Positions 6,419-14,156 of a stretch of 18,674 nt of DNA are shown piece after piece. A program made the translations under genes and the position numbers. Every line of letters begins with the position of its first letter. The stretch's first letter is position 1. Source of the stretch: Candidatus Zixiibacteriota bacterium (GTDB lineage Bacteria; Zixibacteria; MSB-5A5; UBA10806); the NCBI GenBank assembly GCA_003520965.1, contig DOTU01000270.1:14800-33473 (forward strand), read 5' to 3'. The notes below the pieces were generated by a model. The model saw only the letters and a program-made list of their open reading frames with translations, ran no database searches and was not told the DNA's origin.

Positions 6419-6922
6419 GTGAGATCGGATAACAAAGGCATATCATTAATCGAGCTTTTGATTATTATAATTTTGATCTCCACTTTAGCTACCGCCTATT
6501 TTAATTTTCGGGATCATACGAATCGGGCTGCTGGTTATGGATCAAAATACTCAGTCCTTGATAGCGCTCTTTACGCCGCTGTTGATATTATCGCAAACGA
6601 CCTTCGCCTGACCCGGAAGATCAAATCTGATGGCGAAAATCCGCTCATTATCGAGCATCTGGCGGACACTGATATAATTAAAATAAAACGAATTAATTTT
6701 CAGCGAGAATATCTGGTTGATGAGAACGGACGATTGATCCGGATCGATAATAATGGGCGCTTTACACTTGCCGGGGAAATTGTGTCGCTTAGGGCGCGAG
6801 AACTCGGCCAGGAAAACATTGTTTTAACCATTACCGCCCGGATAGGGGGAATAAGCTACGATGGAAAGGATGAGCTTCGTAGTTATTCCCGAGTGACAAC
6901 AGTAAATTTTCCTTTAAATTAA
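6419..6922 (+). CDS. Type IV prepilin-like minor pilin (PilW/GspJ-like)
   Basis: A 167-residue prepilin. It carries a short basic leader ending in NKG and the class III signal site G7/I8, followed by SLIELL with the conserved glutamate at +5 (E12) and a hydrophobic helix very rich in isoleucine (about residues 8-30). The prepilin peptidase would cut after G7. The body has features of the PilW/GspJ group: a long helix with DIIANDLRLTRKI, then alternating strands (INFQREYLVDENGRLIRID) and a C-terminal strand VTTVNFPLN. It lies directly after a sigma54 promoter, so it is probably first in the pilus transcript and controlled by the activator encoded at 12798-14156. Translation starts at GTG. Minor pilins of this type help start or cap pilus assembly. 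It could instead belong to a pseudopilus, but the adjacent pilM-Q genes favour a type IV pilus. Confidence 0.85.
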   Translation: MRSDNKGISLIELLIIIILISTLATAYFNFRDHTNRAAGYGSKYSVLDSALYAAVDIIANDLRLTRKIKSDGENPLIIEHLADTDIIKIKRINFQREYLVDENGRLIRIDNNGRFTLAGEIVSLRARELGQENIVLTITARIGGISYDGKDELRSYSRVTTVNFPLN

Positions 6923-7054
6923 TCGCCGGATAGTTCTCGATCGGCTTTCTTAATTCAGGTATACGGATTGCCGTCATTAATATTCTTCTCAACTGGTGCC
7001 GATAAGGATGATGGTAGACATAAGGTCGATAGAATTACCGGAGGTTTGTAAACA

Positions 7055-7549
7055 ATGGAATCTACTAATAAAAAATCTGCGCGCCGACACGGTTTCACTC
7101 TGATCGAGTTGGCGGTTGTCTGCGTCCTCATCGGTATTTTGGCGGCCATAGCCGTGCCGATGTTCACTCGCACAATACCGAGAATAAAAACCAAGGCCGA
7201 GGCCAGGAATATCCTTAATTTTATCAGGATAGCCCGCAGCCGAGCCATTGCCGAAAATGTCCAATACGGTGTTTATTTTGACACAAACGTCAGGACCTAC
7301 CTGTTATTTAAAGATAAGGTGGATTTATCACTTATGACTTATGCCACAGGCGATTCGGTCGTTGGCACGGTTGTAAATATCGATCCAAGCGTGGTGCTCA
7401 CTGGAGTTGGCTTCGCAAATAACTGTATCGTTATGCTGCCTACCGGGGCGGCTTCCCAAAGCGGAACCGTTGGCGTTAACAGCTGTAATACCGATTCACC
7501 TTTTACCATATCGGTGCTGGCCGCCACTGGCAAGACCAAGCTGCAGTAA
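7055..7549 (+). CDS. Type IV prepilin, GspH/FimT-like
   Basis: A 164-residue prepilin with a 13-residue basic leader (ESTNKKSARRHG) and the textbook cleavage motif G13/F14-TLIELAVVCVLIGILAAIAVP, with E18 at +5 and P at +22. The next helix (ARNILNFIRIARSRAIAENVQYGVYFD) is characteristic of GspH/FimT pseudopilins. Two cysteines near the C terminus (NNC...NSC, about 22 residues apart) could form the disulfide loop common in pilins. GGAGG at 7040-7044 lies 10 bases before the ATG. The gene sits 132 bases after the other prepilin and 175 before pilM, so it may share the sigma54 transcript. It could be a minor pilin or the main subunit; no more typical PilA is visible in this window. Confidence 0.88.
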   Translation: MESTNKKSARRHGFTLIELAVVCVLIGILAAIAVPMFTRTIPRIKTKAEARNILNFIRIARSRAIAENVQYGVYFDTNVRTYLLFKDKVDLSLMTYATGDSVVGTVVNIDPSVVLTGVGFANNCIVMLPTGAASQSGTVGVNSCNTDSPFTISVLAATGKTKLQ

Positions 7550-7600
7550 GCTGTCATAATCATGCCCCAATTAAATCCATAAAGATTTTAAAACAGGGGG

Positions 7601-7628
7601 TTAACTTTTTAAGCTTTGAGACGATAAT
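7601..7628 (+). promoter_or_regulatory. Possible sigma70-type promoter ahead of pilM
   Basis: TTAACT (7601-7606) and GATAAT (7623-7628) are 16 bases apart in an AT-rich gap. The match is moderate, and no sigma54 element is visible in this gap. It would allow basal pilM-Q expression independent of the pilin promoter. Confidence 0.3.
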
Positions 7629-7724
7629 AAACGTGTATGAGCCAAAAGGCCAGTGGATTGATAAATGTAGATAACAAACGTCTTTCGTACAAGACCAAGA
7701 GTCTTTGACAAGAGAGAAAAAACT

Positions 7725-8774
7725 ATGGGCTTCGGAAGAAAATCAAAGTTAGCAGTTGGACTGGACGTCGGCGCCAGCACCATCAAGCTCGTGCGGCTCC
7801 AGAAAAAGCCTGGCGGCTATGTCTTAAAGTCGCTGGCTCTAAAGGAGCTTCCCTTTGATGCCATCGTGTCCGAGGAAATCAAGGATCGCGATGCCGTCAT
7901 ATTCGATATCCAGAATCTGGTGGATCAAACTGATCCCAAGATCAAGGACGTCGTCATCTCGATCGCCGGGCACGGCGTCATCACCGACAAGATAGTGATG
8001 GACAAAAAGACCGGCGGCGAGGCTGAGCAGGCAATCCTTTTTGAGGCTGAACAGAGAAGCCCGTTTGATGTAGAGGATGTGTCGCTCGATTACCATGTTA
8101 TCAAGGTTGATAACGAAACCAACAAGATGGAGGTGCTCCTGGTCGCTGCCAGAAACGAGTTCCTCAAAAACTACCTCGATCTCATCCTGGACGCCGGCCT
8201 TCGACCGGTTGTGGTTGATACCGACGCGTTCGCTATCCTGAACGCTTATGAGCTTAATTATGAGATCGATCCCAACCGCGTAACCGCCCTCATCGATGTT
8301 GGATTCGATGTAACCAATGTCACTTTCCTTAAAGACGGCCTATATCATTCCACCAGGGATGTCTCCAACGGTATCAGGCTTATTTTTGACGCCGTTGGCA
8401 AAGAGTTCAGGCTCAATCAGGAACTGGCCGCCAAAGCATTGAAAGGCGAGATGGATAATTCCATGGACCAGGATATGTTCAAGGCTACGGTCTTCACCGC
8501 ATCTGAGGAGCTTCTGGCGGGGCTGGATGTCGCTATCTCATATTTCAAGAACTCTTCAGGCGCTCGCCAGCTTGATTGGATTGTGCTTTCGGGAGGCGGA
8601 GCATTGGTTCCATACTTCCCTGAGCTTCTCCAAAGCAAGCTGGGCATTCCGGTTGAGATTTTTAATCCATTAAGAAATATAGAGTATGATCCGGATATGT
8701 TCACAGAATTTCAGCCTGAGAAGGTGGCTCCGCTTTTGGCGGTGCCCATCGGTCTGGCCGCTCGGAGGCTATGA
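7725..8774 (+). CDS. pilM: Type IV pilus assembly protein PilM, actin-like ATPase
   Basis: Cytoplasmic actin/FtsA-fold protein (349 residues, normal length) that binds the N-terminal tail of PilN and links the pilus alignment complex to the cytoplasmic motor. The fold's nucleotide-binding segments are clear: phosphate-1 loop VGLDVGASTIKLVRL (residues 11-25), phosphate-2 region ALIDVGFDVTNVTFLKDG (188-205) and adenosine motif IVLSGGGALVPYF (286-298). Family-typical stretches such as FEAEQRSPFDVEDVSLDY (106-123) and VVDTDAFAILNAYE (163-176) are present. AAGAGAG precedes the ATG. The stop overlaps the start region of pilN, typical of the tightly coupled pilMNOPQ order found in pseudomonads, Myxococcus and Thermus. 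Confidence 0.95.
   Translation: MGFGRKSKLAVGLDVGASTIKLVRLQKKPGGYVLKSLALKELPFDAIVSEEIKDRDAVIFDIQNLVDQTDPKIKDVVISIAGHGVITDKIVMDKKTGGEAEQAILFEAEQRSPFDVEDVSLDYHVIKVDNETNKMEVLLVAARNEFLKNYLDLILDAGLRPVVVDTDAFAILNAYELNYEIDPNRVTALIDVGFDVTNVTFLKDGLYHSTRDVSNGIRLIFDAVGKEFRLNQELAAKALKGEMDNSMDQDMFKATVFTASEELLAGLDVAISYFKNSSGARQLDWIVLSGGGALVPYFPELLQSKLGIPVEIFNPLRNIEYDPDMFTEFQPEKVAPLLAVPIGLAARRL
8764..8768 (+). promoter_or_regulatory. Ribosome binding site deciding the pilN start
   Basis: GGAGG inside the last pilM codons lies 5 bases before the ATG at 8774 and only 2 before the one at 8771. The second ATG also gives the usual PilN N terminus MIEINLLP. Confidence 0.6.
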
Positions 8775-9457
8775 TGATAGAAATTAATTTACTGCCAAAA
8801 GATTTACAGCGAAGCAGATTTCATGTAAAGCTTGACAAAAACCTGGTAATGGTTTTGAGCGGTTGCGTTGCCCTGATCGGCGTTATGGCAATCTATAGCT
8901 ATTTCTTCCAGGCGCGAACCTTATCGATGCTGGATAAAAAGCTGGCGATTTCCAGAGCCGAAACAGCCAAGTATACCTCTGAGATTGTCAAGATCGATGA
9001 GATCAGCAGAAAAAAAGAACAAATTCTGTCGCGGATGACCACCATTCAGCTTCTCGACAAAAATCGGGAGTATTGGGTTTCTCTGCTGGGTGATCTGGCT
9101 GACCGCGTACCGGAATATGTCTGGCTAACAAGCATCAGGCAGGCTGCGGAAGCTACTCCTGTAACTCAAGCGACGCCGAATACGCCTGTAGCTGCTCAGC
9201 CGACGACTATTGCCAGTGGGTCGAGGTCAACGCTCGAGGGGTATTCATTCTCCCTCAATGCGATGGCTACTTTCCTTATCAGGCTAAAAAAGTCAGATTA
9301 TTTCGCCAATATCGAGATCGCTTCTATCAAGTTACAGCAGCTTGAAAAAGCCGATGCTTATAATTTCAAATTAAATTGTGACCTGGTAACGCCGGCTATC
9401 GAGAATGTCGATATCCAGACGGCCCAGGCGGCAAATACAGTACAGAACCAATTTTAA
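8774..9457 (+). CDS. pilN: Type IV pilus assembly protein PilN
   Basis: Bitopic inner-membrane protein (227 residues) of the alignment complex. Its cytoplasmic tail carries the PilM-binding motif INLLP (residues 4-8). A single transmembrane segment follows (about 24-45), then a periplasmic coiled coil (about 50-95) and a ferredoxin-like domain (WVSLLGDLADRVPEYVWLTSI, then YSFSLNAMATFLIRLKKSDYF). It pairs with PilO. A low-complexity stretch rich in Thr, Pro and Ala (about 126-152) interrupts the C-terminal domain, which is longer there than I expect for the family. The start at 8774 is chosen over the adjacent in-frame ATG at 8771 from the ribosome binding site and family N terminus. The gene overlaps the pilM stop by one base and is followed by 54 bases and pilO. 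Confidence 0.93.
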   Translation: MIEINLLPKDLQRSRFHVKLDKNLVMVLSGCVALIGVMAIYSYFFQARTLSMLDKKLAISRAETAKYTSEIVKIDEISRKKEQILSRMTTIQLLDKNREYWVSLLGDLADRVPEYVWLTSIRQAAEATPVTQATPNTPVAAQPTTIASGSRSTLEGYSFSLNAMATFLIRLKKSDYFANIEIASIKLQQLEKADAYNFKLNCDLVTPAIENVDIQTAQAANTVQNQF

Positions 9458-9511
9458 GGATGAAATAGTCCGGTTACGGCCGGGATTTAAAGGTACAGCG
9501 GGAGGGGATAA

Positions 9512-10087
9512 ATGAATTACAAGGACCCCAAGATTCAAATCATCGCATTCGTAGTCATGCTCTTTATGGCGGCGTCTTATCTATGGTATTCCAAAGTTTT
9601 CAGCGTCTATGCCGAGAAGATAACCGCTAAGAAAGTGCAGTACGAAAAGGAGTTGGCTGATCTGCACAGTGTTAAGCAGAAAGCCGCAACCCTTGATGAT
9701 CTTCAAAGGGAATTCGACAATCTGACAATGAAGTACAAGAGGGTGGAGCTCCTCTTGCCGGAAACCAAAGAAGATGAATCATTCCTCAGTCAGATTCACG
9801 CGGCTGCACAGGTCACAAACTCGACAGTCCTGGATATGACGCCAATGGGACCTCAAACCGGCGATTTCTATATCACCAACAGCTACTCGTTGCAGGTGGA
9901 ATCTTCGTATCACGGGCTGGGTAAGTTTTTCGCCAAAGTGGCTAATTTCCCATTCATTGTCAACATTTCCGATCTTGATTTGAAATCAAGGACCGTTAAC
10001 GGCGGCGATGATAAAGATACTGAGAAGGATGTAATCGCGACTTTCAGAATGTTAACCTATAACGTTAAGCAGGATGCGGCTGGATGA
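9512..10087 (+). CDS. pilO: Type IV pilus assembly protein PilO
   Basis: Bitopic inner-membrane partner of PilN (191 residues). It has a short cytoplasmic tail, one membrane segment (about residues 8-27), a periplasmic coiled coil (about 35-80), the family motif LLPETKE (80-86) and a ferredoxin-like domain (FLSQIHAAAQVTNSTVLDMTP, then SYHGLGKFFAKVANFPFIVNISDL). PilN/PilO dimers hold PilP and so connect the inner membrane platform to the PilQ pore. GGGAGGGG (9500-9507) provides a strong ribosome binding site. The stop overlaps the next start (ATGA at 10084-10087), indicating translational coupling. Confidence 0.93.
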   Translation: MNYKDPKIQIIAFVVMLFMAASYLWYSKVFSVYAEKITAKKVQYEKELADLHSVKQKAATLDDLQREFDNLTMKYKRVELLLPETKEDESFLSQIHAAAQVTNSTVLDMTPMGPQTGDFYITNSYSLQVESSYHGLGKFFAKVANFPFIVNISDLDLKSRTVNGGDDKDTEKDVIATFRMLTYNVKQDAAG

Positions 10088-11172
10088 AAAGGGCAAATAT
10101 TAAGATGATAGCTTTGGTCGCGCTCTTGGCCTTTTTAGGGCTTGGTTTGCGGCCTGTCGCGGCGAACAATCTCGAAAGCGTTGGCATAGCCCGCCTTGGA
10201 GATTCAATCGCGGTGACGATTACTACAAGCGCCGATTGCGAGTACAACGCCTTTTTGACCGACTCCAAGCCGGAGCGGATCGTAATCGACTTAAGCGGCG
10301 TCTTAAACGACCTGCCCCAAAAGCAGTTTGTAAGTCTGCCACTGAAGTCGTTCAGATCGATCCGCACCAGCCAGTTCAGGTCGGAACCCGACCTTCAGGC
10401 CAGGGTGGTACTCGATATCAAGCGGCCAATTGATTTTCGCTCTTTCCAAAATGGAAATAGCATTGTAATCAAATTCCCAGTCGTAGCCGACGAGTTGGCC
10501 TCGGTAAATTGGGAATCATCCGGACAGGTTCAGGCAGTCGTTTCCGAACCAATGATCGAAAAGCCAAAACCTGTTGTAGAAAGACCTGTTGCTCCCCCGC
10601 CACAGAGGGTGGAGGTAAAGCCTGTAGAGAAGCCTGCCGCTATTGTAGAGGCCCCTCCGCAAATTCCGATTCAGAAACCGGTTGAAAAACCAGTCGTCGT
10701 TGTCCAGAAGCCGGTTGAGAATATTCCAGAGCCGGAAGCGGTTGCCGATGCTGTCCCGGTGAACGAGCCTGAGGCAGTTCCTCAACAAATGGCTATGGAT
10801 GATCCGGCGGCGGTACCGCAGGGTATCGAGGTGGACACCAGTGCCAAACGGAAGACTGTAGAATATGCCGCTGAAGATGAGAAGGATCCTTTCTCTCCTC
10901 TGGTTGGTATAGGCATGACTAAGGGTAATATCAAAGTGGGGATACCTTCACTGGAGAACCTGAAGCTCGTTGGAATTCTTGAGGATACCAGGAGCATTGG
11001 CAGCGCTTTGCTTGAAGATAACGATGGTAATGGATATATCTTAAAACCGAACGACAAGGTCCAGAGCGGTTATTTAGTATCTGTCACGGACAATAAGGCC
11101 ATTTTCCAGATAAGTGAATATGGCTGGACCAGGACCGTGGCTCTGGAACTGCAAGTCCCGGAAATTAAGTAA
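10084..11172 (+). CDS. pilP: AMIN-PilP fusion: periplasmic pilus protein with N-terminal AMIN domain
   Basis: A 362-residue exported protein, about twice the length of ordinary PilP. Residues 1-27 form a signal peptide (ending RPVAA) without an obvious lipobox cysteine, unlike many PilP lipoproteins. Residues about 29-133 match an AMIN domain (LESVGIARLGDSIAVTITTS, ERIVIDLSGV, VVLDIKRPIDF, NSIVIKFP), a fold that binds peptidoglycan. Residues about 150-240 are a flexible linker full of Pro, Val, Glu and Lys with repeated EKPV/QKPVE units. Residues 263-362 are a PilP domain, starting with the typical DPF motif (EKDPFSPL) followed by LENLKLVGILED, SALLED and a beta-rich end. PilP couples PilN/PilO to the secretin PilQ. 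The AMIN domain normally sits on PilQ; the adjacent PilQ lacks it. Start overlaps the pilO stop; the ribosome site is weak, consistent with coupling. Confidence 0.88.
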   Translation: MKRANIKMIALVALLAFLGLGLRPVAANNLESVGIARLGDSIAVTITTSADCEYNAFLTDSKPERIVIDLSGVLNDLPQKQFVSLPLKSFRSIRTSQFRSEPDLQARVVLDIKRPIDFRSFQNGNSIVIKFPVVADELASVNWESSGQVQAVVSEPMIEKPKPVVERPVAPPPQRVEVKPVEKPAAIVEAPPQIPIQKPVEKPVVVVQKPVENIPEPEAVADAVPVNEPEAVPQQMAMDDPAAVPQGIEVDTSAKRKTVEYAAEDEKDPFSPLVGIGMTKGNIKVGIPSLENLKLVGILEDTRSIGSALLEDNDGNGYILKPNDKVQSGYLVSVTDNKAIFQISEYGWTRTVALELQVPEIK

Positions 11173-11186
11173 AGGAGAGTGAGTAT

Positions 11187-12599
11187 ATGCGCAGGTTCTC
11201 AATCTTGATTGCTGGTGCTCTGGCACTGGCTTGTCTTCTGGTCATGAGTTTCGGGGCATTGCGCAGCCAGGAAGGCATCGATGTAGTTCCCGGGGCCGGT
11301 GGCTCGGGCTCAACACAGGTCATCAAGACCTTAAATCTAACACAAGCCGATGTGAGATCGGTACTGATGTACCTCTCGTCTTATGGCGGAGTCAATATCG
11401 TGGCTTCTCCATCGGTCGAGGGCAACATTACAGTGCATCTTTCCAATGTAACCTGGAGAGAAGCGCTGGATATCATCCTGCAGACCTACAACCTGGTGGG
11501 AATCAATTCAGATAACTACATCAGGGTAGTCAAGGCCTCCGACTATTATACCGAAAAATCGGCTGAGGAAAAGAGTCTCTCGGATCGAGAAACTATGAGA
11601 CCACTTGAGACCAGGATTTTCTCAGTCAAGTACAATGTTGCGTCTGAAATTAAAAGCGCAGTCAAGGGTTTGCTTTCGGCCAGGGGCACCGTCGATGTTG
11701 ATGCCCGCACCAACTCACTGATTATTCGCGACCTTGCAGATAATCTTGCCAGGGTGACGGACTTGATTGGCGCGCTCGACAAAGAAACTCAGCAGGTAAA
11801 AATATCCGCTCAGTTGCTTGAGGTTGAAAGCGGCTTCCTGCGCGAGATCGGTGTAGATTGGCGTCTGGTCAATCAAAACTATAATTCCGATTCTCCACCT
11901 AAGATCGTTAACGGTCAACCTTCCCCAGACGAGGCTGCCATCCCACCGTTGTTTACCGATAGTCCGGATCGTCAAACCCGGGCCGCTGAAGAAGGCGGCG
12001 TCAATGGTAGTAGCCAGGTTTCAAGCGCCAAAATTGGCCAGTTCTCTATTTCCAAAATTGCGAAAATTGGAAAAGAGAATTTCAATATCAGAGCGGTTCT
12101 GGCTACTGTGGAATCCTCAAACAAAGGCAAGATCATAGCCCATCCTGAGGTTACCACGCTTGATAACGTCGAAGCCTATATCCAGATGGGCCAGAAGATC
12201 CCGATCAAGCAGTTTGATCCGTCCGGCAATACCATCATCACCTTCTATGACGTCGGTACCAAGCTTCGCGTCACCCCGCATGTGACCTCGGAGAATCGTA
12301 TTCTCCTGCATCTGGTGCCAGAGCGTAGCTCTTACCAATTCGATCCTAACGGTGTTATTATCAACACCCAGAACGCAGAGACCAACGTTGTAGTGGAAAA
12401 CGGCGAGACTGCTGTAATCGGCGGATTGACCAACCAGGAAATCAACACCTTAAAGGTTGGCTTGCCACTCTTGAAAGATATCCCTATTCTGGGCTATCTC
12501 TTTGGATATAACAAGCGGCAGGTTGTAACCCGCGATCTGGTGATCTTCGTTACGCCAACAATCGTTGAAAAGCCGGTCCAGGCCTTTAACGACAAATAG
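11187..12599 (+). CDS. pilQ: Type IV pilus secretin PilQ, short form without AMIN domain
   Basis: Outer-membrane secretin (470 residues) through which the pilus exits. A signal peptide covers about residues 1-27. Residues 45-118 form the STN/secretin short N domain (NLTQADVRSVLMYLSSYGGVNIV, VTWREALDIIL). Residues 140-200 form one secretin N1 domain (RIFSVKYNVASEIKSAVKGLL, ARTNSLIIRDL). The pore domain runs from about 205 to 462, with ISAQLLEVES, LATVESSNKGKIIAHPEV, VGTKLRVTPHV, VENGETAVIGGL and LVIFVTPTIV. A polar insert of about 55 residues (230-285) separates the first strands. Proteobacterial PilQ is usually about 700 residues, with AMIN domains at the front; none is present here, and the missing domain appears on the preceding PilP protein. 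AAGGAGAG lies about 7 bases before the ATG. A strong terminator follows within 92 bases. Confidence 0.94.
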   Translation: MRRFSILIAGALALACLLVMSFGALRSQEGIDVVPGAGGSGSTQVIKTLNLTQADVRSVLMYLSSYGGVNIVASPSVEGNITVHLSNVTWREALDIILQTYNLVGINSDNYIRVVKASDYYTEKSAEEKSLSDRETMRPLETRIFSVKYNVASEIKSAVKGLLSARGTVDVDARTNSLIIRDLADNLARVTDLIGALDKETQQVKISAQLLEVESGFLREIGVDWRLVNQNYNSDSPPKIVNGQPSPDEAAIPPLFTDSPDRQTRAAEEGGVNGSSQVSSAKIGQFSISKIAKIGKENFNIRAVLATVESSNKGKIIAHPEVTTLDNVEAYIQMGQKIPIKQFDPSGNTIITFYDVGTKLRVTPHVTSENRILLHLVPERSSYQFDPNGVIINTQNAETNVVVENGETAVIGGLTNQEINTLKVGLPLLKDIPILGYLFGYNKRQVVTRDLVIFVTPTIVEKPVQAFNDK

Positions 12600-12658
12600 T
12601 AATAAGATAATTGGTAAGTGTCATAATTAATTATGGCCTCACCTTATAAACAAAAATG

Positions 12659-12691
12659 GCTGTCGGGTCAACTAACCCGGCAGCTTTTTTT
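12659..12691. terminator. Strong Rho-independent terminator between convergent operons, possibly bidirectional
   Basis: A 10-bp stem with one G-U pair, GCTGTCGGGT (12659-12668) with ACCCGGCAGC (12675-12684), closes a 6-base loop and runs into seven T (12685-12691), so it ends the pilQ transcript. Read from the other strand it is followed by CATTTTTGTTT, so it may also stop the convergent activator transcript. Confidence 0.88.
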
Positions 12692-12797
12692 AGGGTAGCG
12701 TTCGTGGGACTTCTGTTTTGTAGTAATAATTTTTTATTATCAAATCAAATATTTATTCTCTTAACTATTTTCTCAATACTCATTACTCAGTACCGCT

Positions 12798-14156
12798 TCA
12801 CGCTCCATCTCCCAGGCCATATTCCTGGAGCTTGGTGCGTAGAGTGCGCGTGGTTATTCCCAATACCTCAGCGGTCTTGGTTCTATTGCCGGAATTGGCC
12901 TTAAGCGTTCTGATGATAAGCATCTTCTCAGCGCCATCGATTGTCAGGCCGACCTCGATGCCGCCCTTGGTCATCTCCGAGATTCCAACCGAGATTTCCG
13001 CAGGAAAATCGGTTGGCAATAGCTCCTGGTTTCTGGAAATGACTGTGGCCCGCTCGATTATATTCTCAAGTTCGCGCACATTCCCCGGCCAGGCGTAACT
13101 GCTGAACATCTGAAGAGTCCGCTCCGAGAGAGTTTTTGCGGGAATGCCCATCTTCTGGGCGAATTTGCTCAAGAAATATTCGCTGAGAAGCGGGATATCC
13201 TCATTTCTCTGCCGAAGAGGAGGGAGTTCAATCGGAATAACATTTAATCTGTAATAAAGATCATCCCGGAAAGTTCCTTTGGCTACCTCATCTTTCAAGT
13301 CGCGGTTGGATGTGGCAATGACGCGGACATTAGTCTTGATACTCTGTCCCGATCCGATCCGTTCAAACTCCCGCTCCTGCAGCACACGAAGCAACTTGGC
13401 CTGTAGCCCGGGACGAATCTCCGATATCTCGTCAAGTAGCAGCGTTCCGCCATCGGCGAGCTCGAATCTTCCTCTTGTGGAACGGATAGCGCCGGTAAAC
13501 GCGCCTTTTTCGTGACCGAACAACTCCGATTCAATCAATCCCTCAGGTAACGCGGCGCAGTTCATCTTGATAAACGGTCCGCCGGCGCGAGACGAGTTGT
13601 AATGAATAGCCTTGGCTACCAACTCTTTTCCAGTTCCCGATTCGCCGCTGATAAGTATCGTGGAATCGGCCGGGCTTGCCCTCTGGATAAGCTCGAAAAC
13701 CATTTTCATCGGAGCCGCTTTACCGATAATATTCTCGAATGAATATTTCTCGCTGATCTCGCGGCGCAGCATCCGATTTTCAAGTTTGAGCGTTTTATAT
13801 TCCAGCGCCTTGGAGACCACCATCTCGATATGATCGGGGCTGATTGGTTTAGTGAGGTAATCGTGCGCCCCGAGTTTCATGGCGCCCACGGCCTGCTCGA
13901 TCGTTCCGAACGCGGTAATGACAATTACTCGGCAATCGGGCCATAGGCGAATTGCCTCCCGAAGCAGGTCTATGCCCGAAATACCAGGCATTTTATAATC
14001 GGTAATAACCAGATCATATTCATTTCTTTGGAGATACTGGAGCGCTTTTTCGCCGCTATCGACTGCCAGGGGAGCATGTCCCATCCGGATTAGAACTTCA
14101 GTTACGAAATCGCGGACGATCGCTTCATCATCGACAATAAGAATCTTATATTTCAA
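12798..14156 (-). CDS. NtrC/PilR-family sigma54-dependent response regulator
   Basis: A 452-residue enhancer-binding protein that activates sigma54 RNA polymerase when phosphorylated. The receiver domain (about 1-120) has D9/D10, phospho-acceptor D53, T81 and K103. The AAA+ domain (about 139-375) has Walker A GESGTGKE (171-178), the sigma54-contact motif GAFTGA (218-223), Walker B LLLDEI (239-244) and the RDDLYYRLNVI segment. A Fis-type helix-turn-helix lies at the C terminus (NRTKTAEVLGITTRTLRTKL). The start is a TTG at 14156, supported by GGAGAG 4 bases upstream; no ATG or GTG fits. It overlaps the kinase gene by 11 bases, so the pair is an operon. Position beside pilM-Q and the sigma54 element at 6359-6374 suggest it regulates pilin genes as PilR does; AtoC/FlrC-like roles remain possible. 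Confidence 0.93.
   Translation of the reverse strand: MKYKILIVDDEAIVRDFVTEVLIRMGHAPLAVDSGEKALQYLQRNEYDLVITDYKMPGISGIDLLREAIRLWPDCRVIVITAFGTIEQAVGAMKLGAHDYLTKPISPDHIEMVVSKALEYKTLKLENRMLRREISEKYSFENIIGKAAPMKMVFELIQRASPADSTILISGESGTGKELVAKAIHYNSSRAGGPFIKMNCAALPEGLIESELFGHEKGAFTGAIRSTRGRFELADGGTLLLDEISEIRPGLQAKLLRVLQEREFERIGSGQSIKTNVRVIATSNRDLKDEVAKGTFRDDLYYRLNVIPIELPPLRQRNEDIPLLSEYFLSKFAQKMGIPAKTLSERTLQMFSSYAWPGNVRELENIIERATVISRNQELLPTDFPAEISVGISEMTKGGIEVGLTIDGAEKMLIIRTLKANSGNRTKTAEVLGITTRTLRTKLQEYGLGDGA

Noticed and set aside
12622..12635. Perfect 14-base palindrome CATAATTAATTATG after pilQ
   Set aside because: It is AT-only at its core, lies between a stop codon and a terminator, and is likely chance; no promoter is nearby for it to regulate.
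12720..12745. AT-rich inverted repeat TAATAA/TTATTA as a terminator for the activator gene
   Set aside because: The 6-bp all-AT stem is too weak; the GC-rich hairpin at 12659-12691 is the better candidate.
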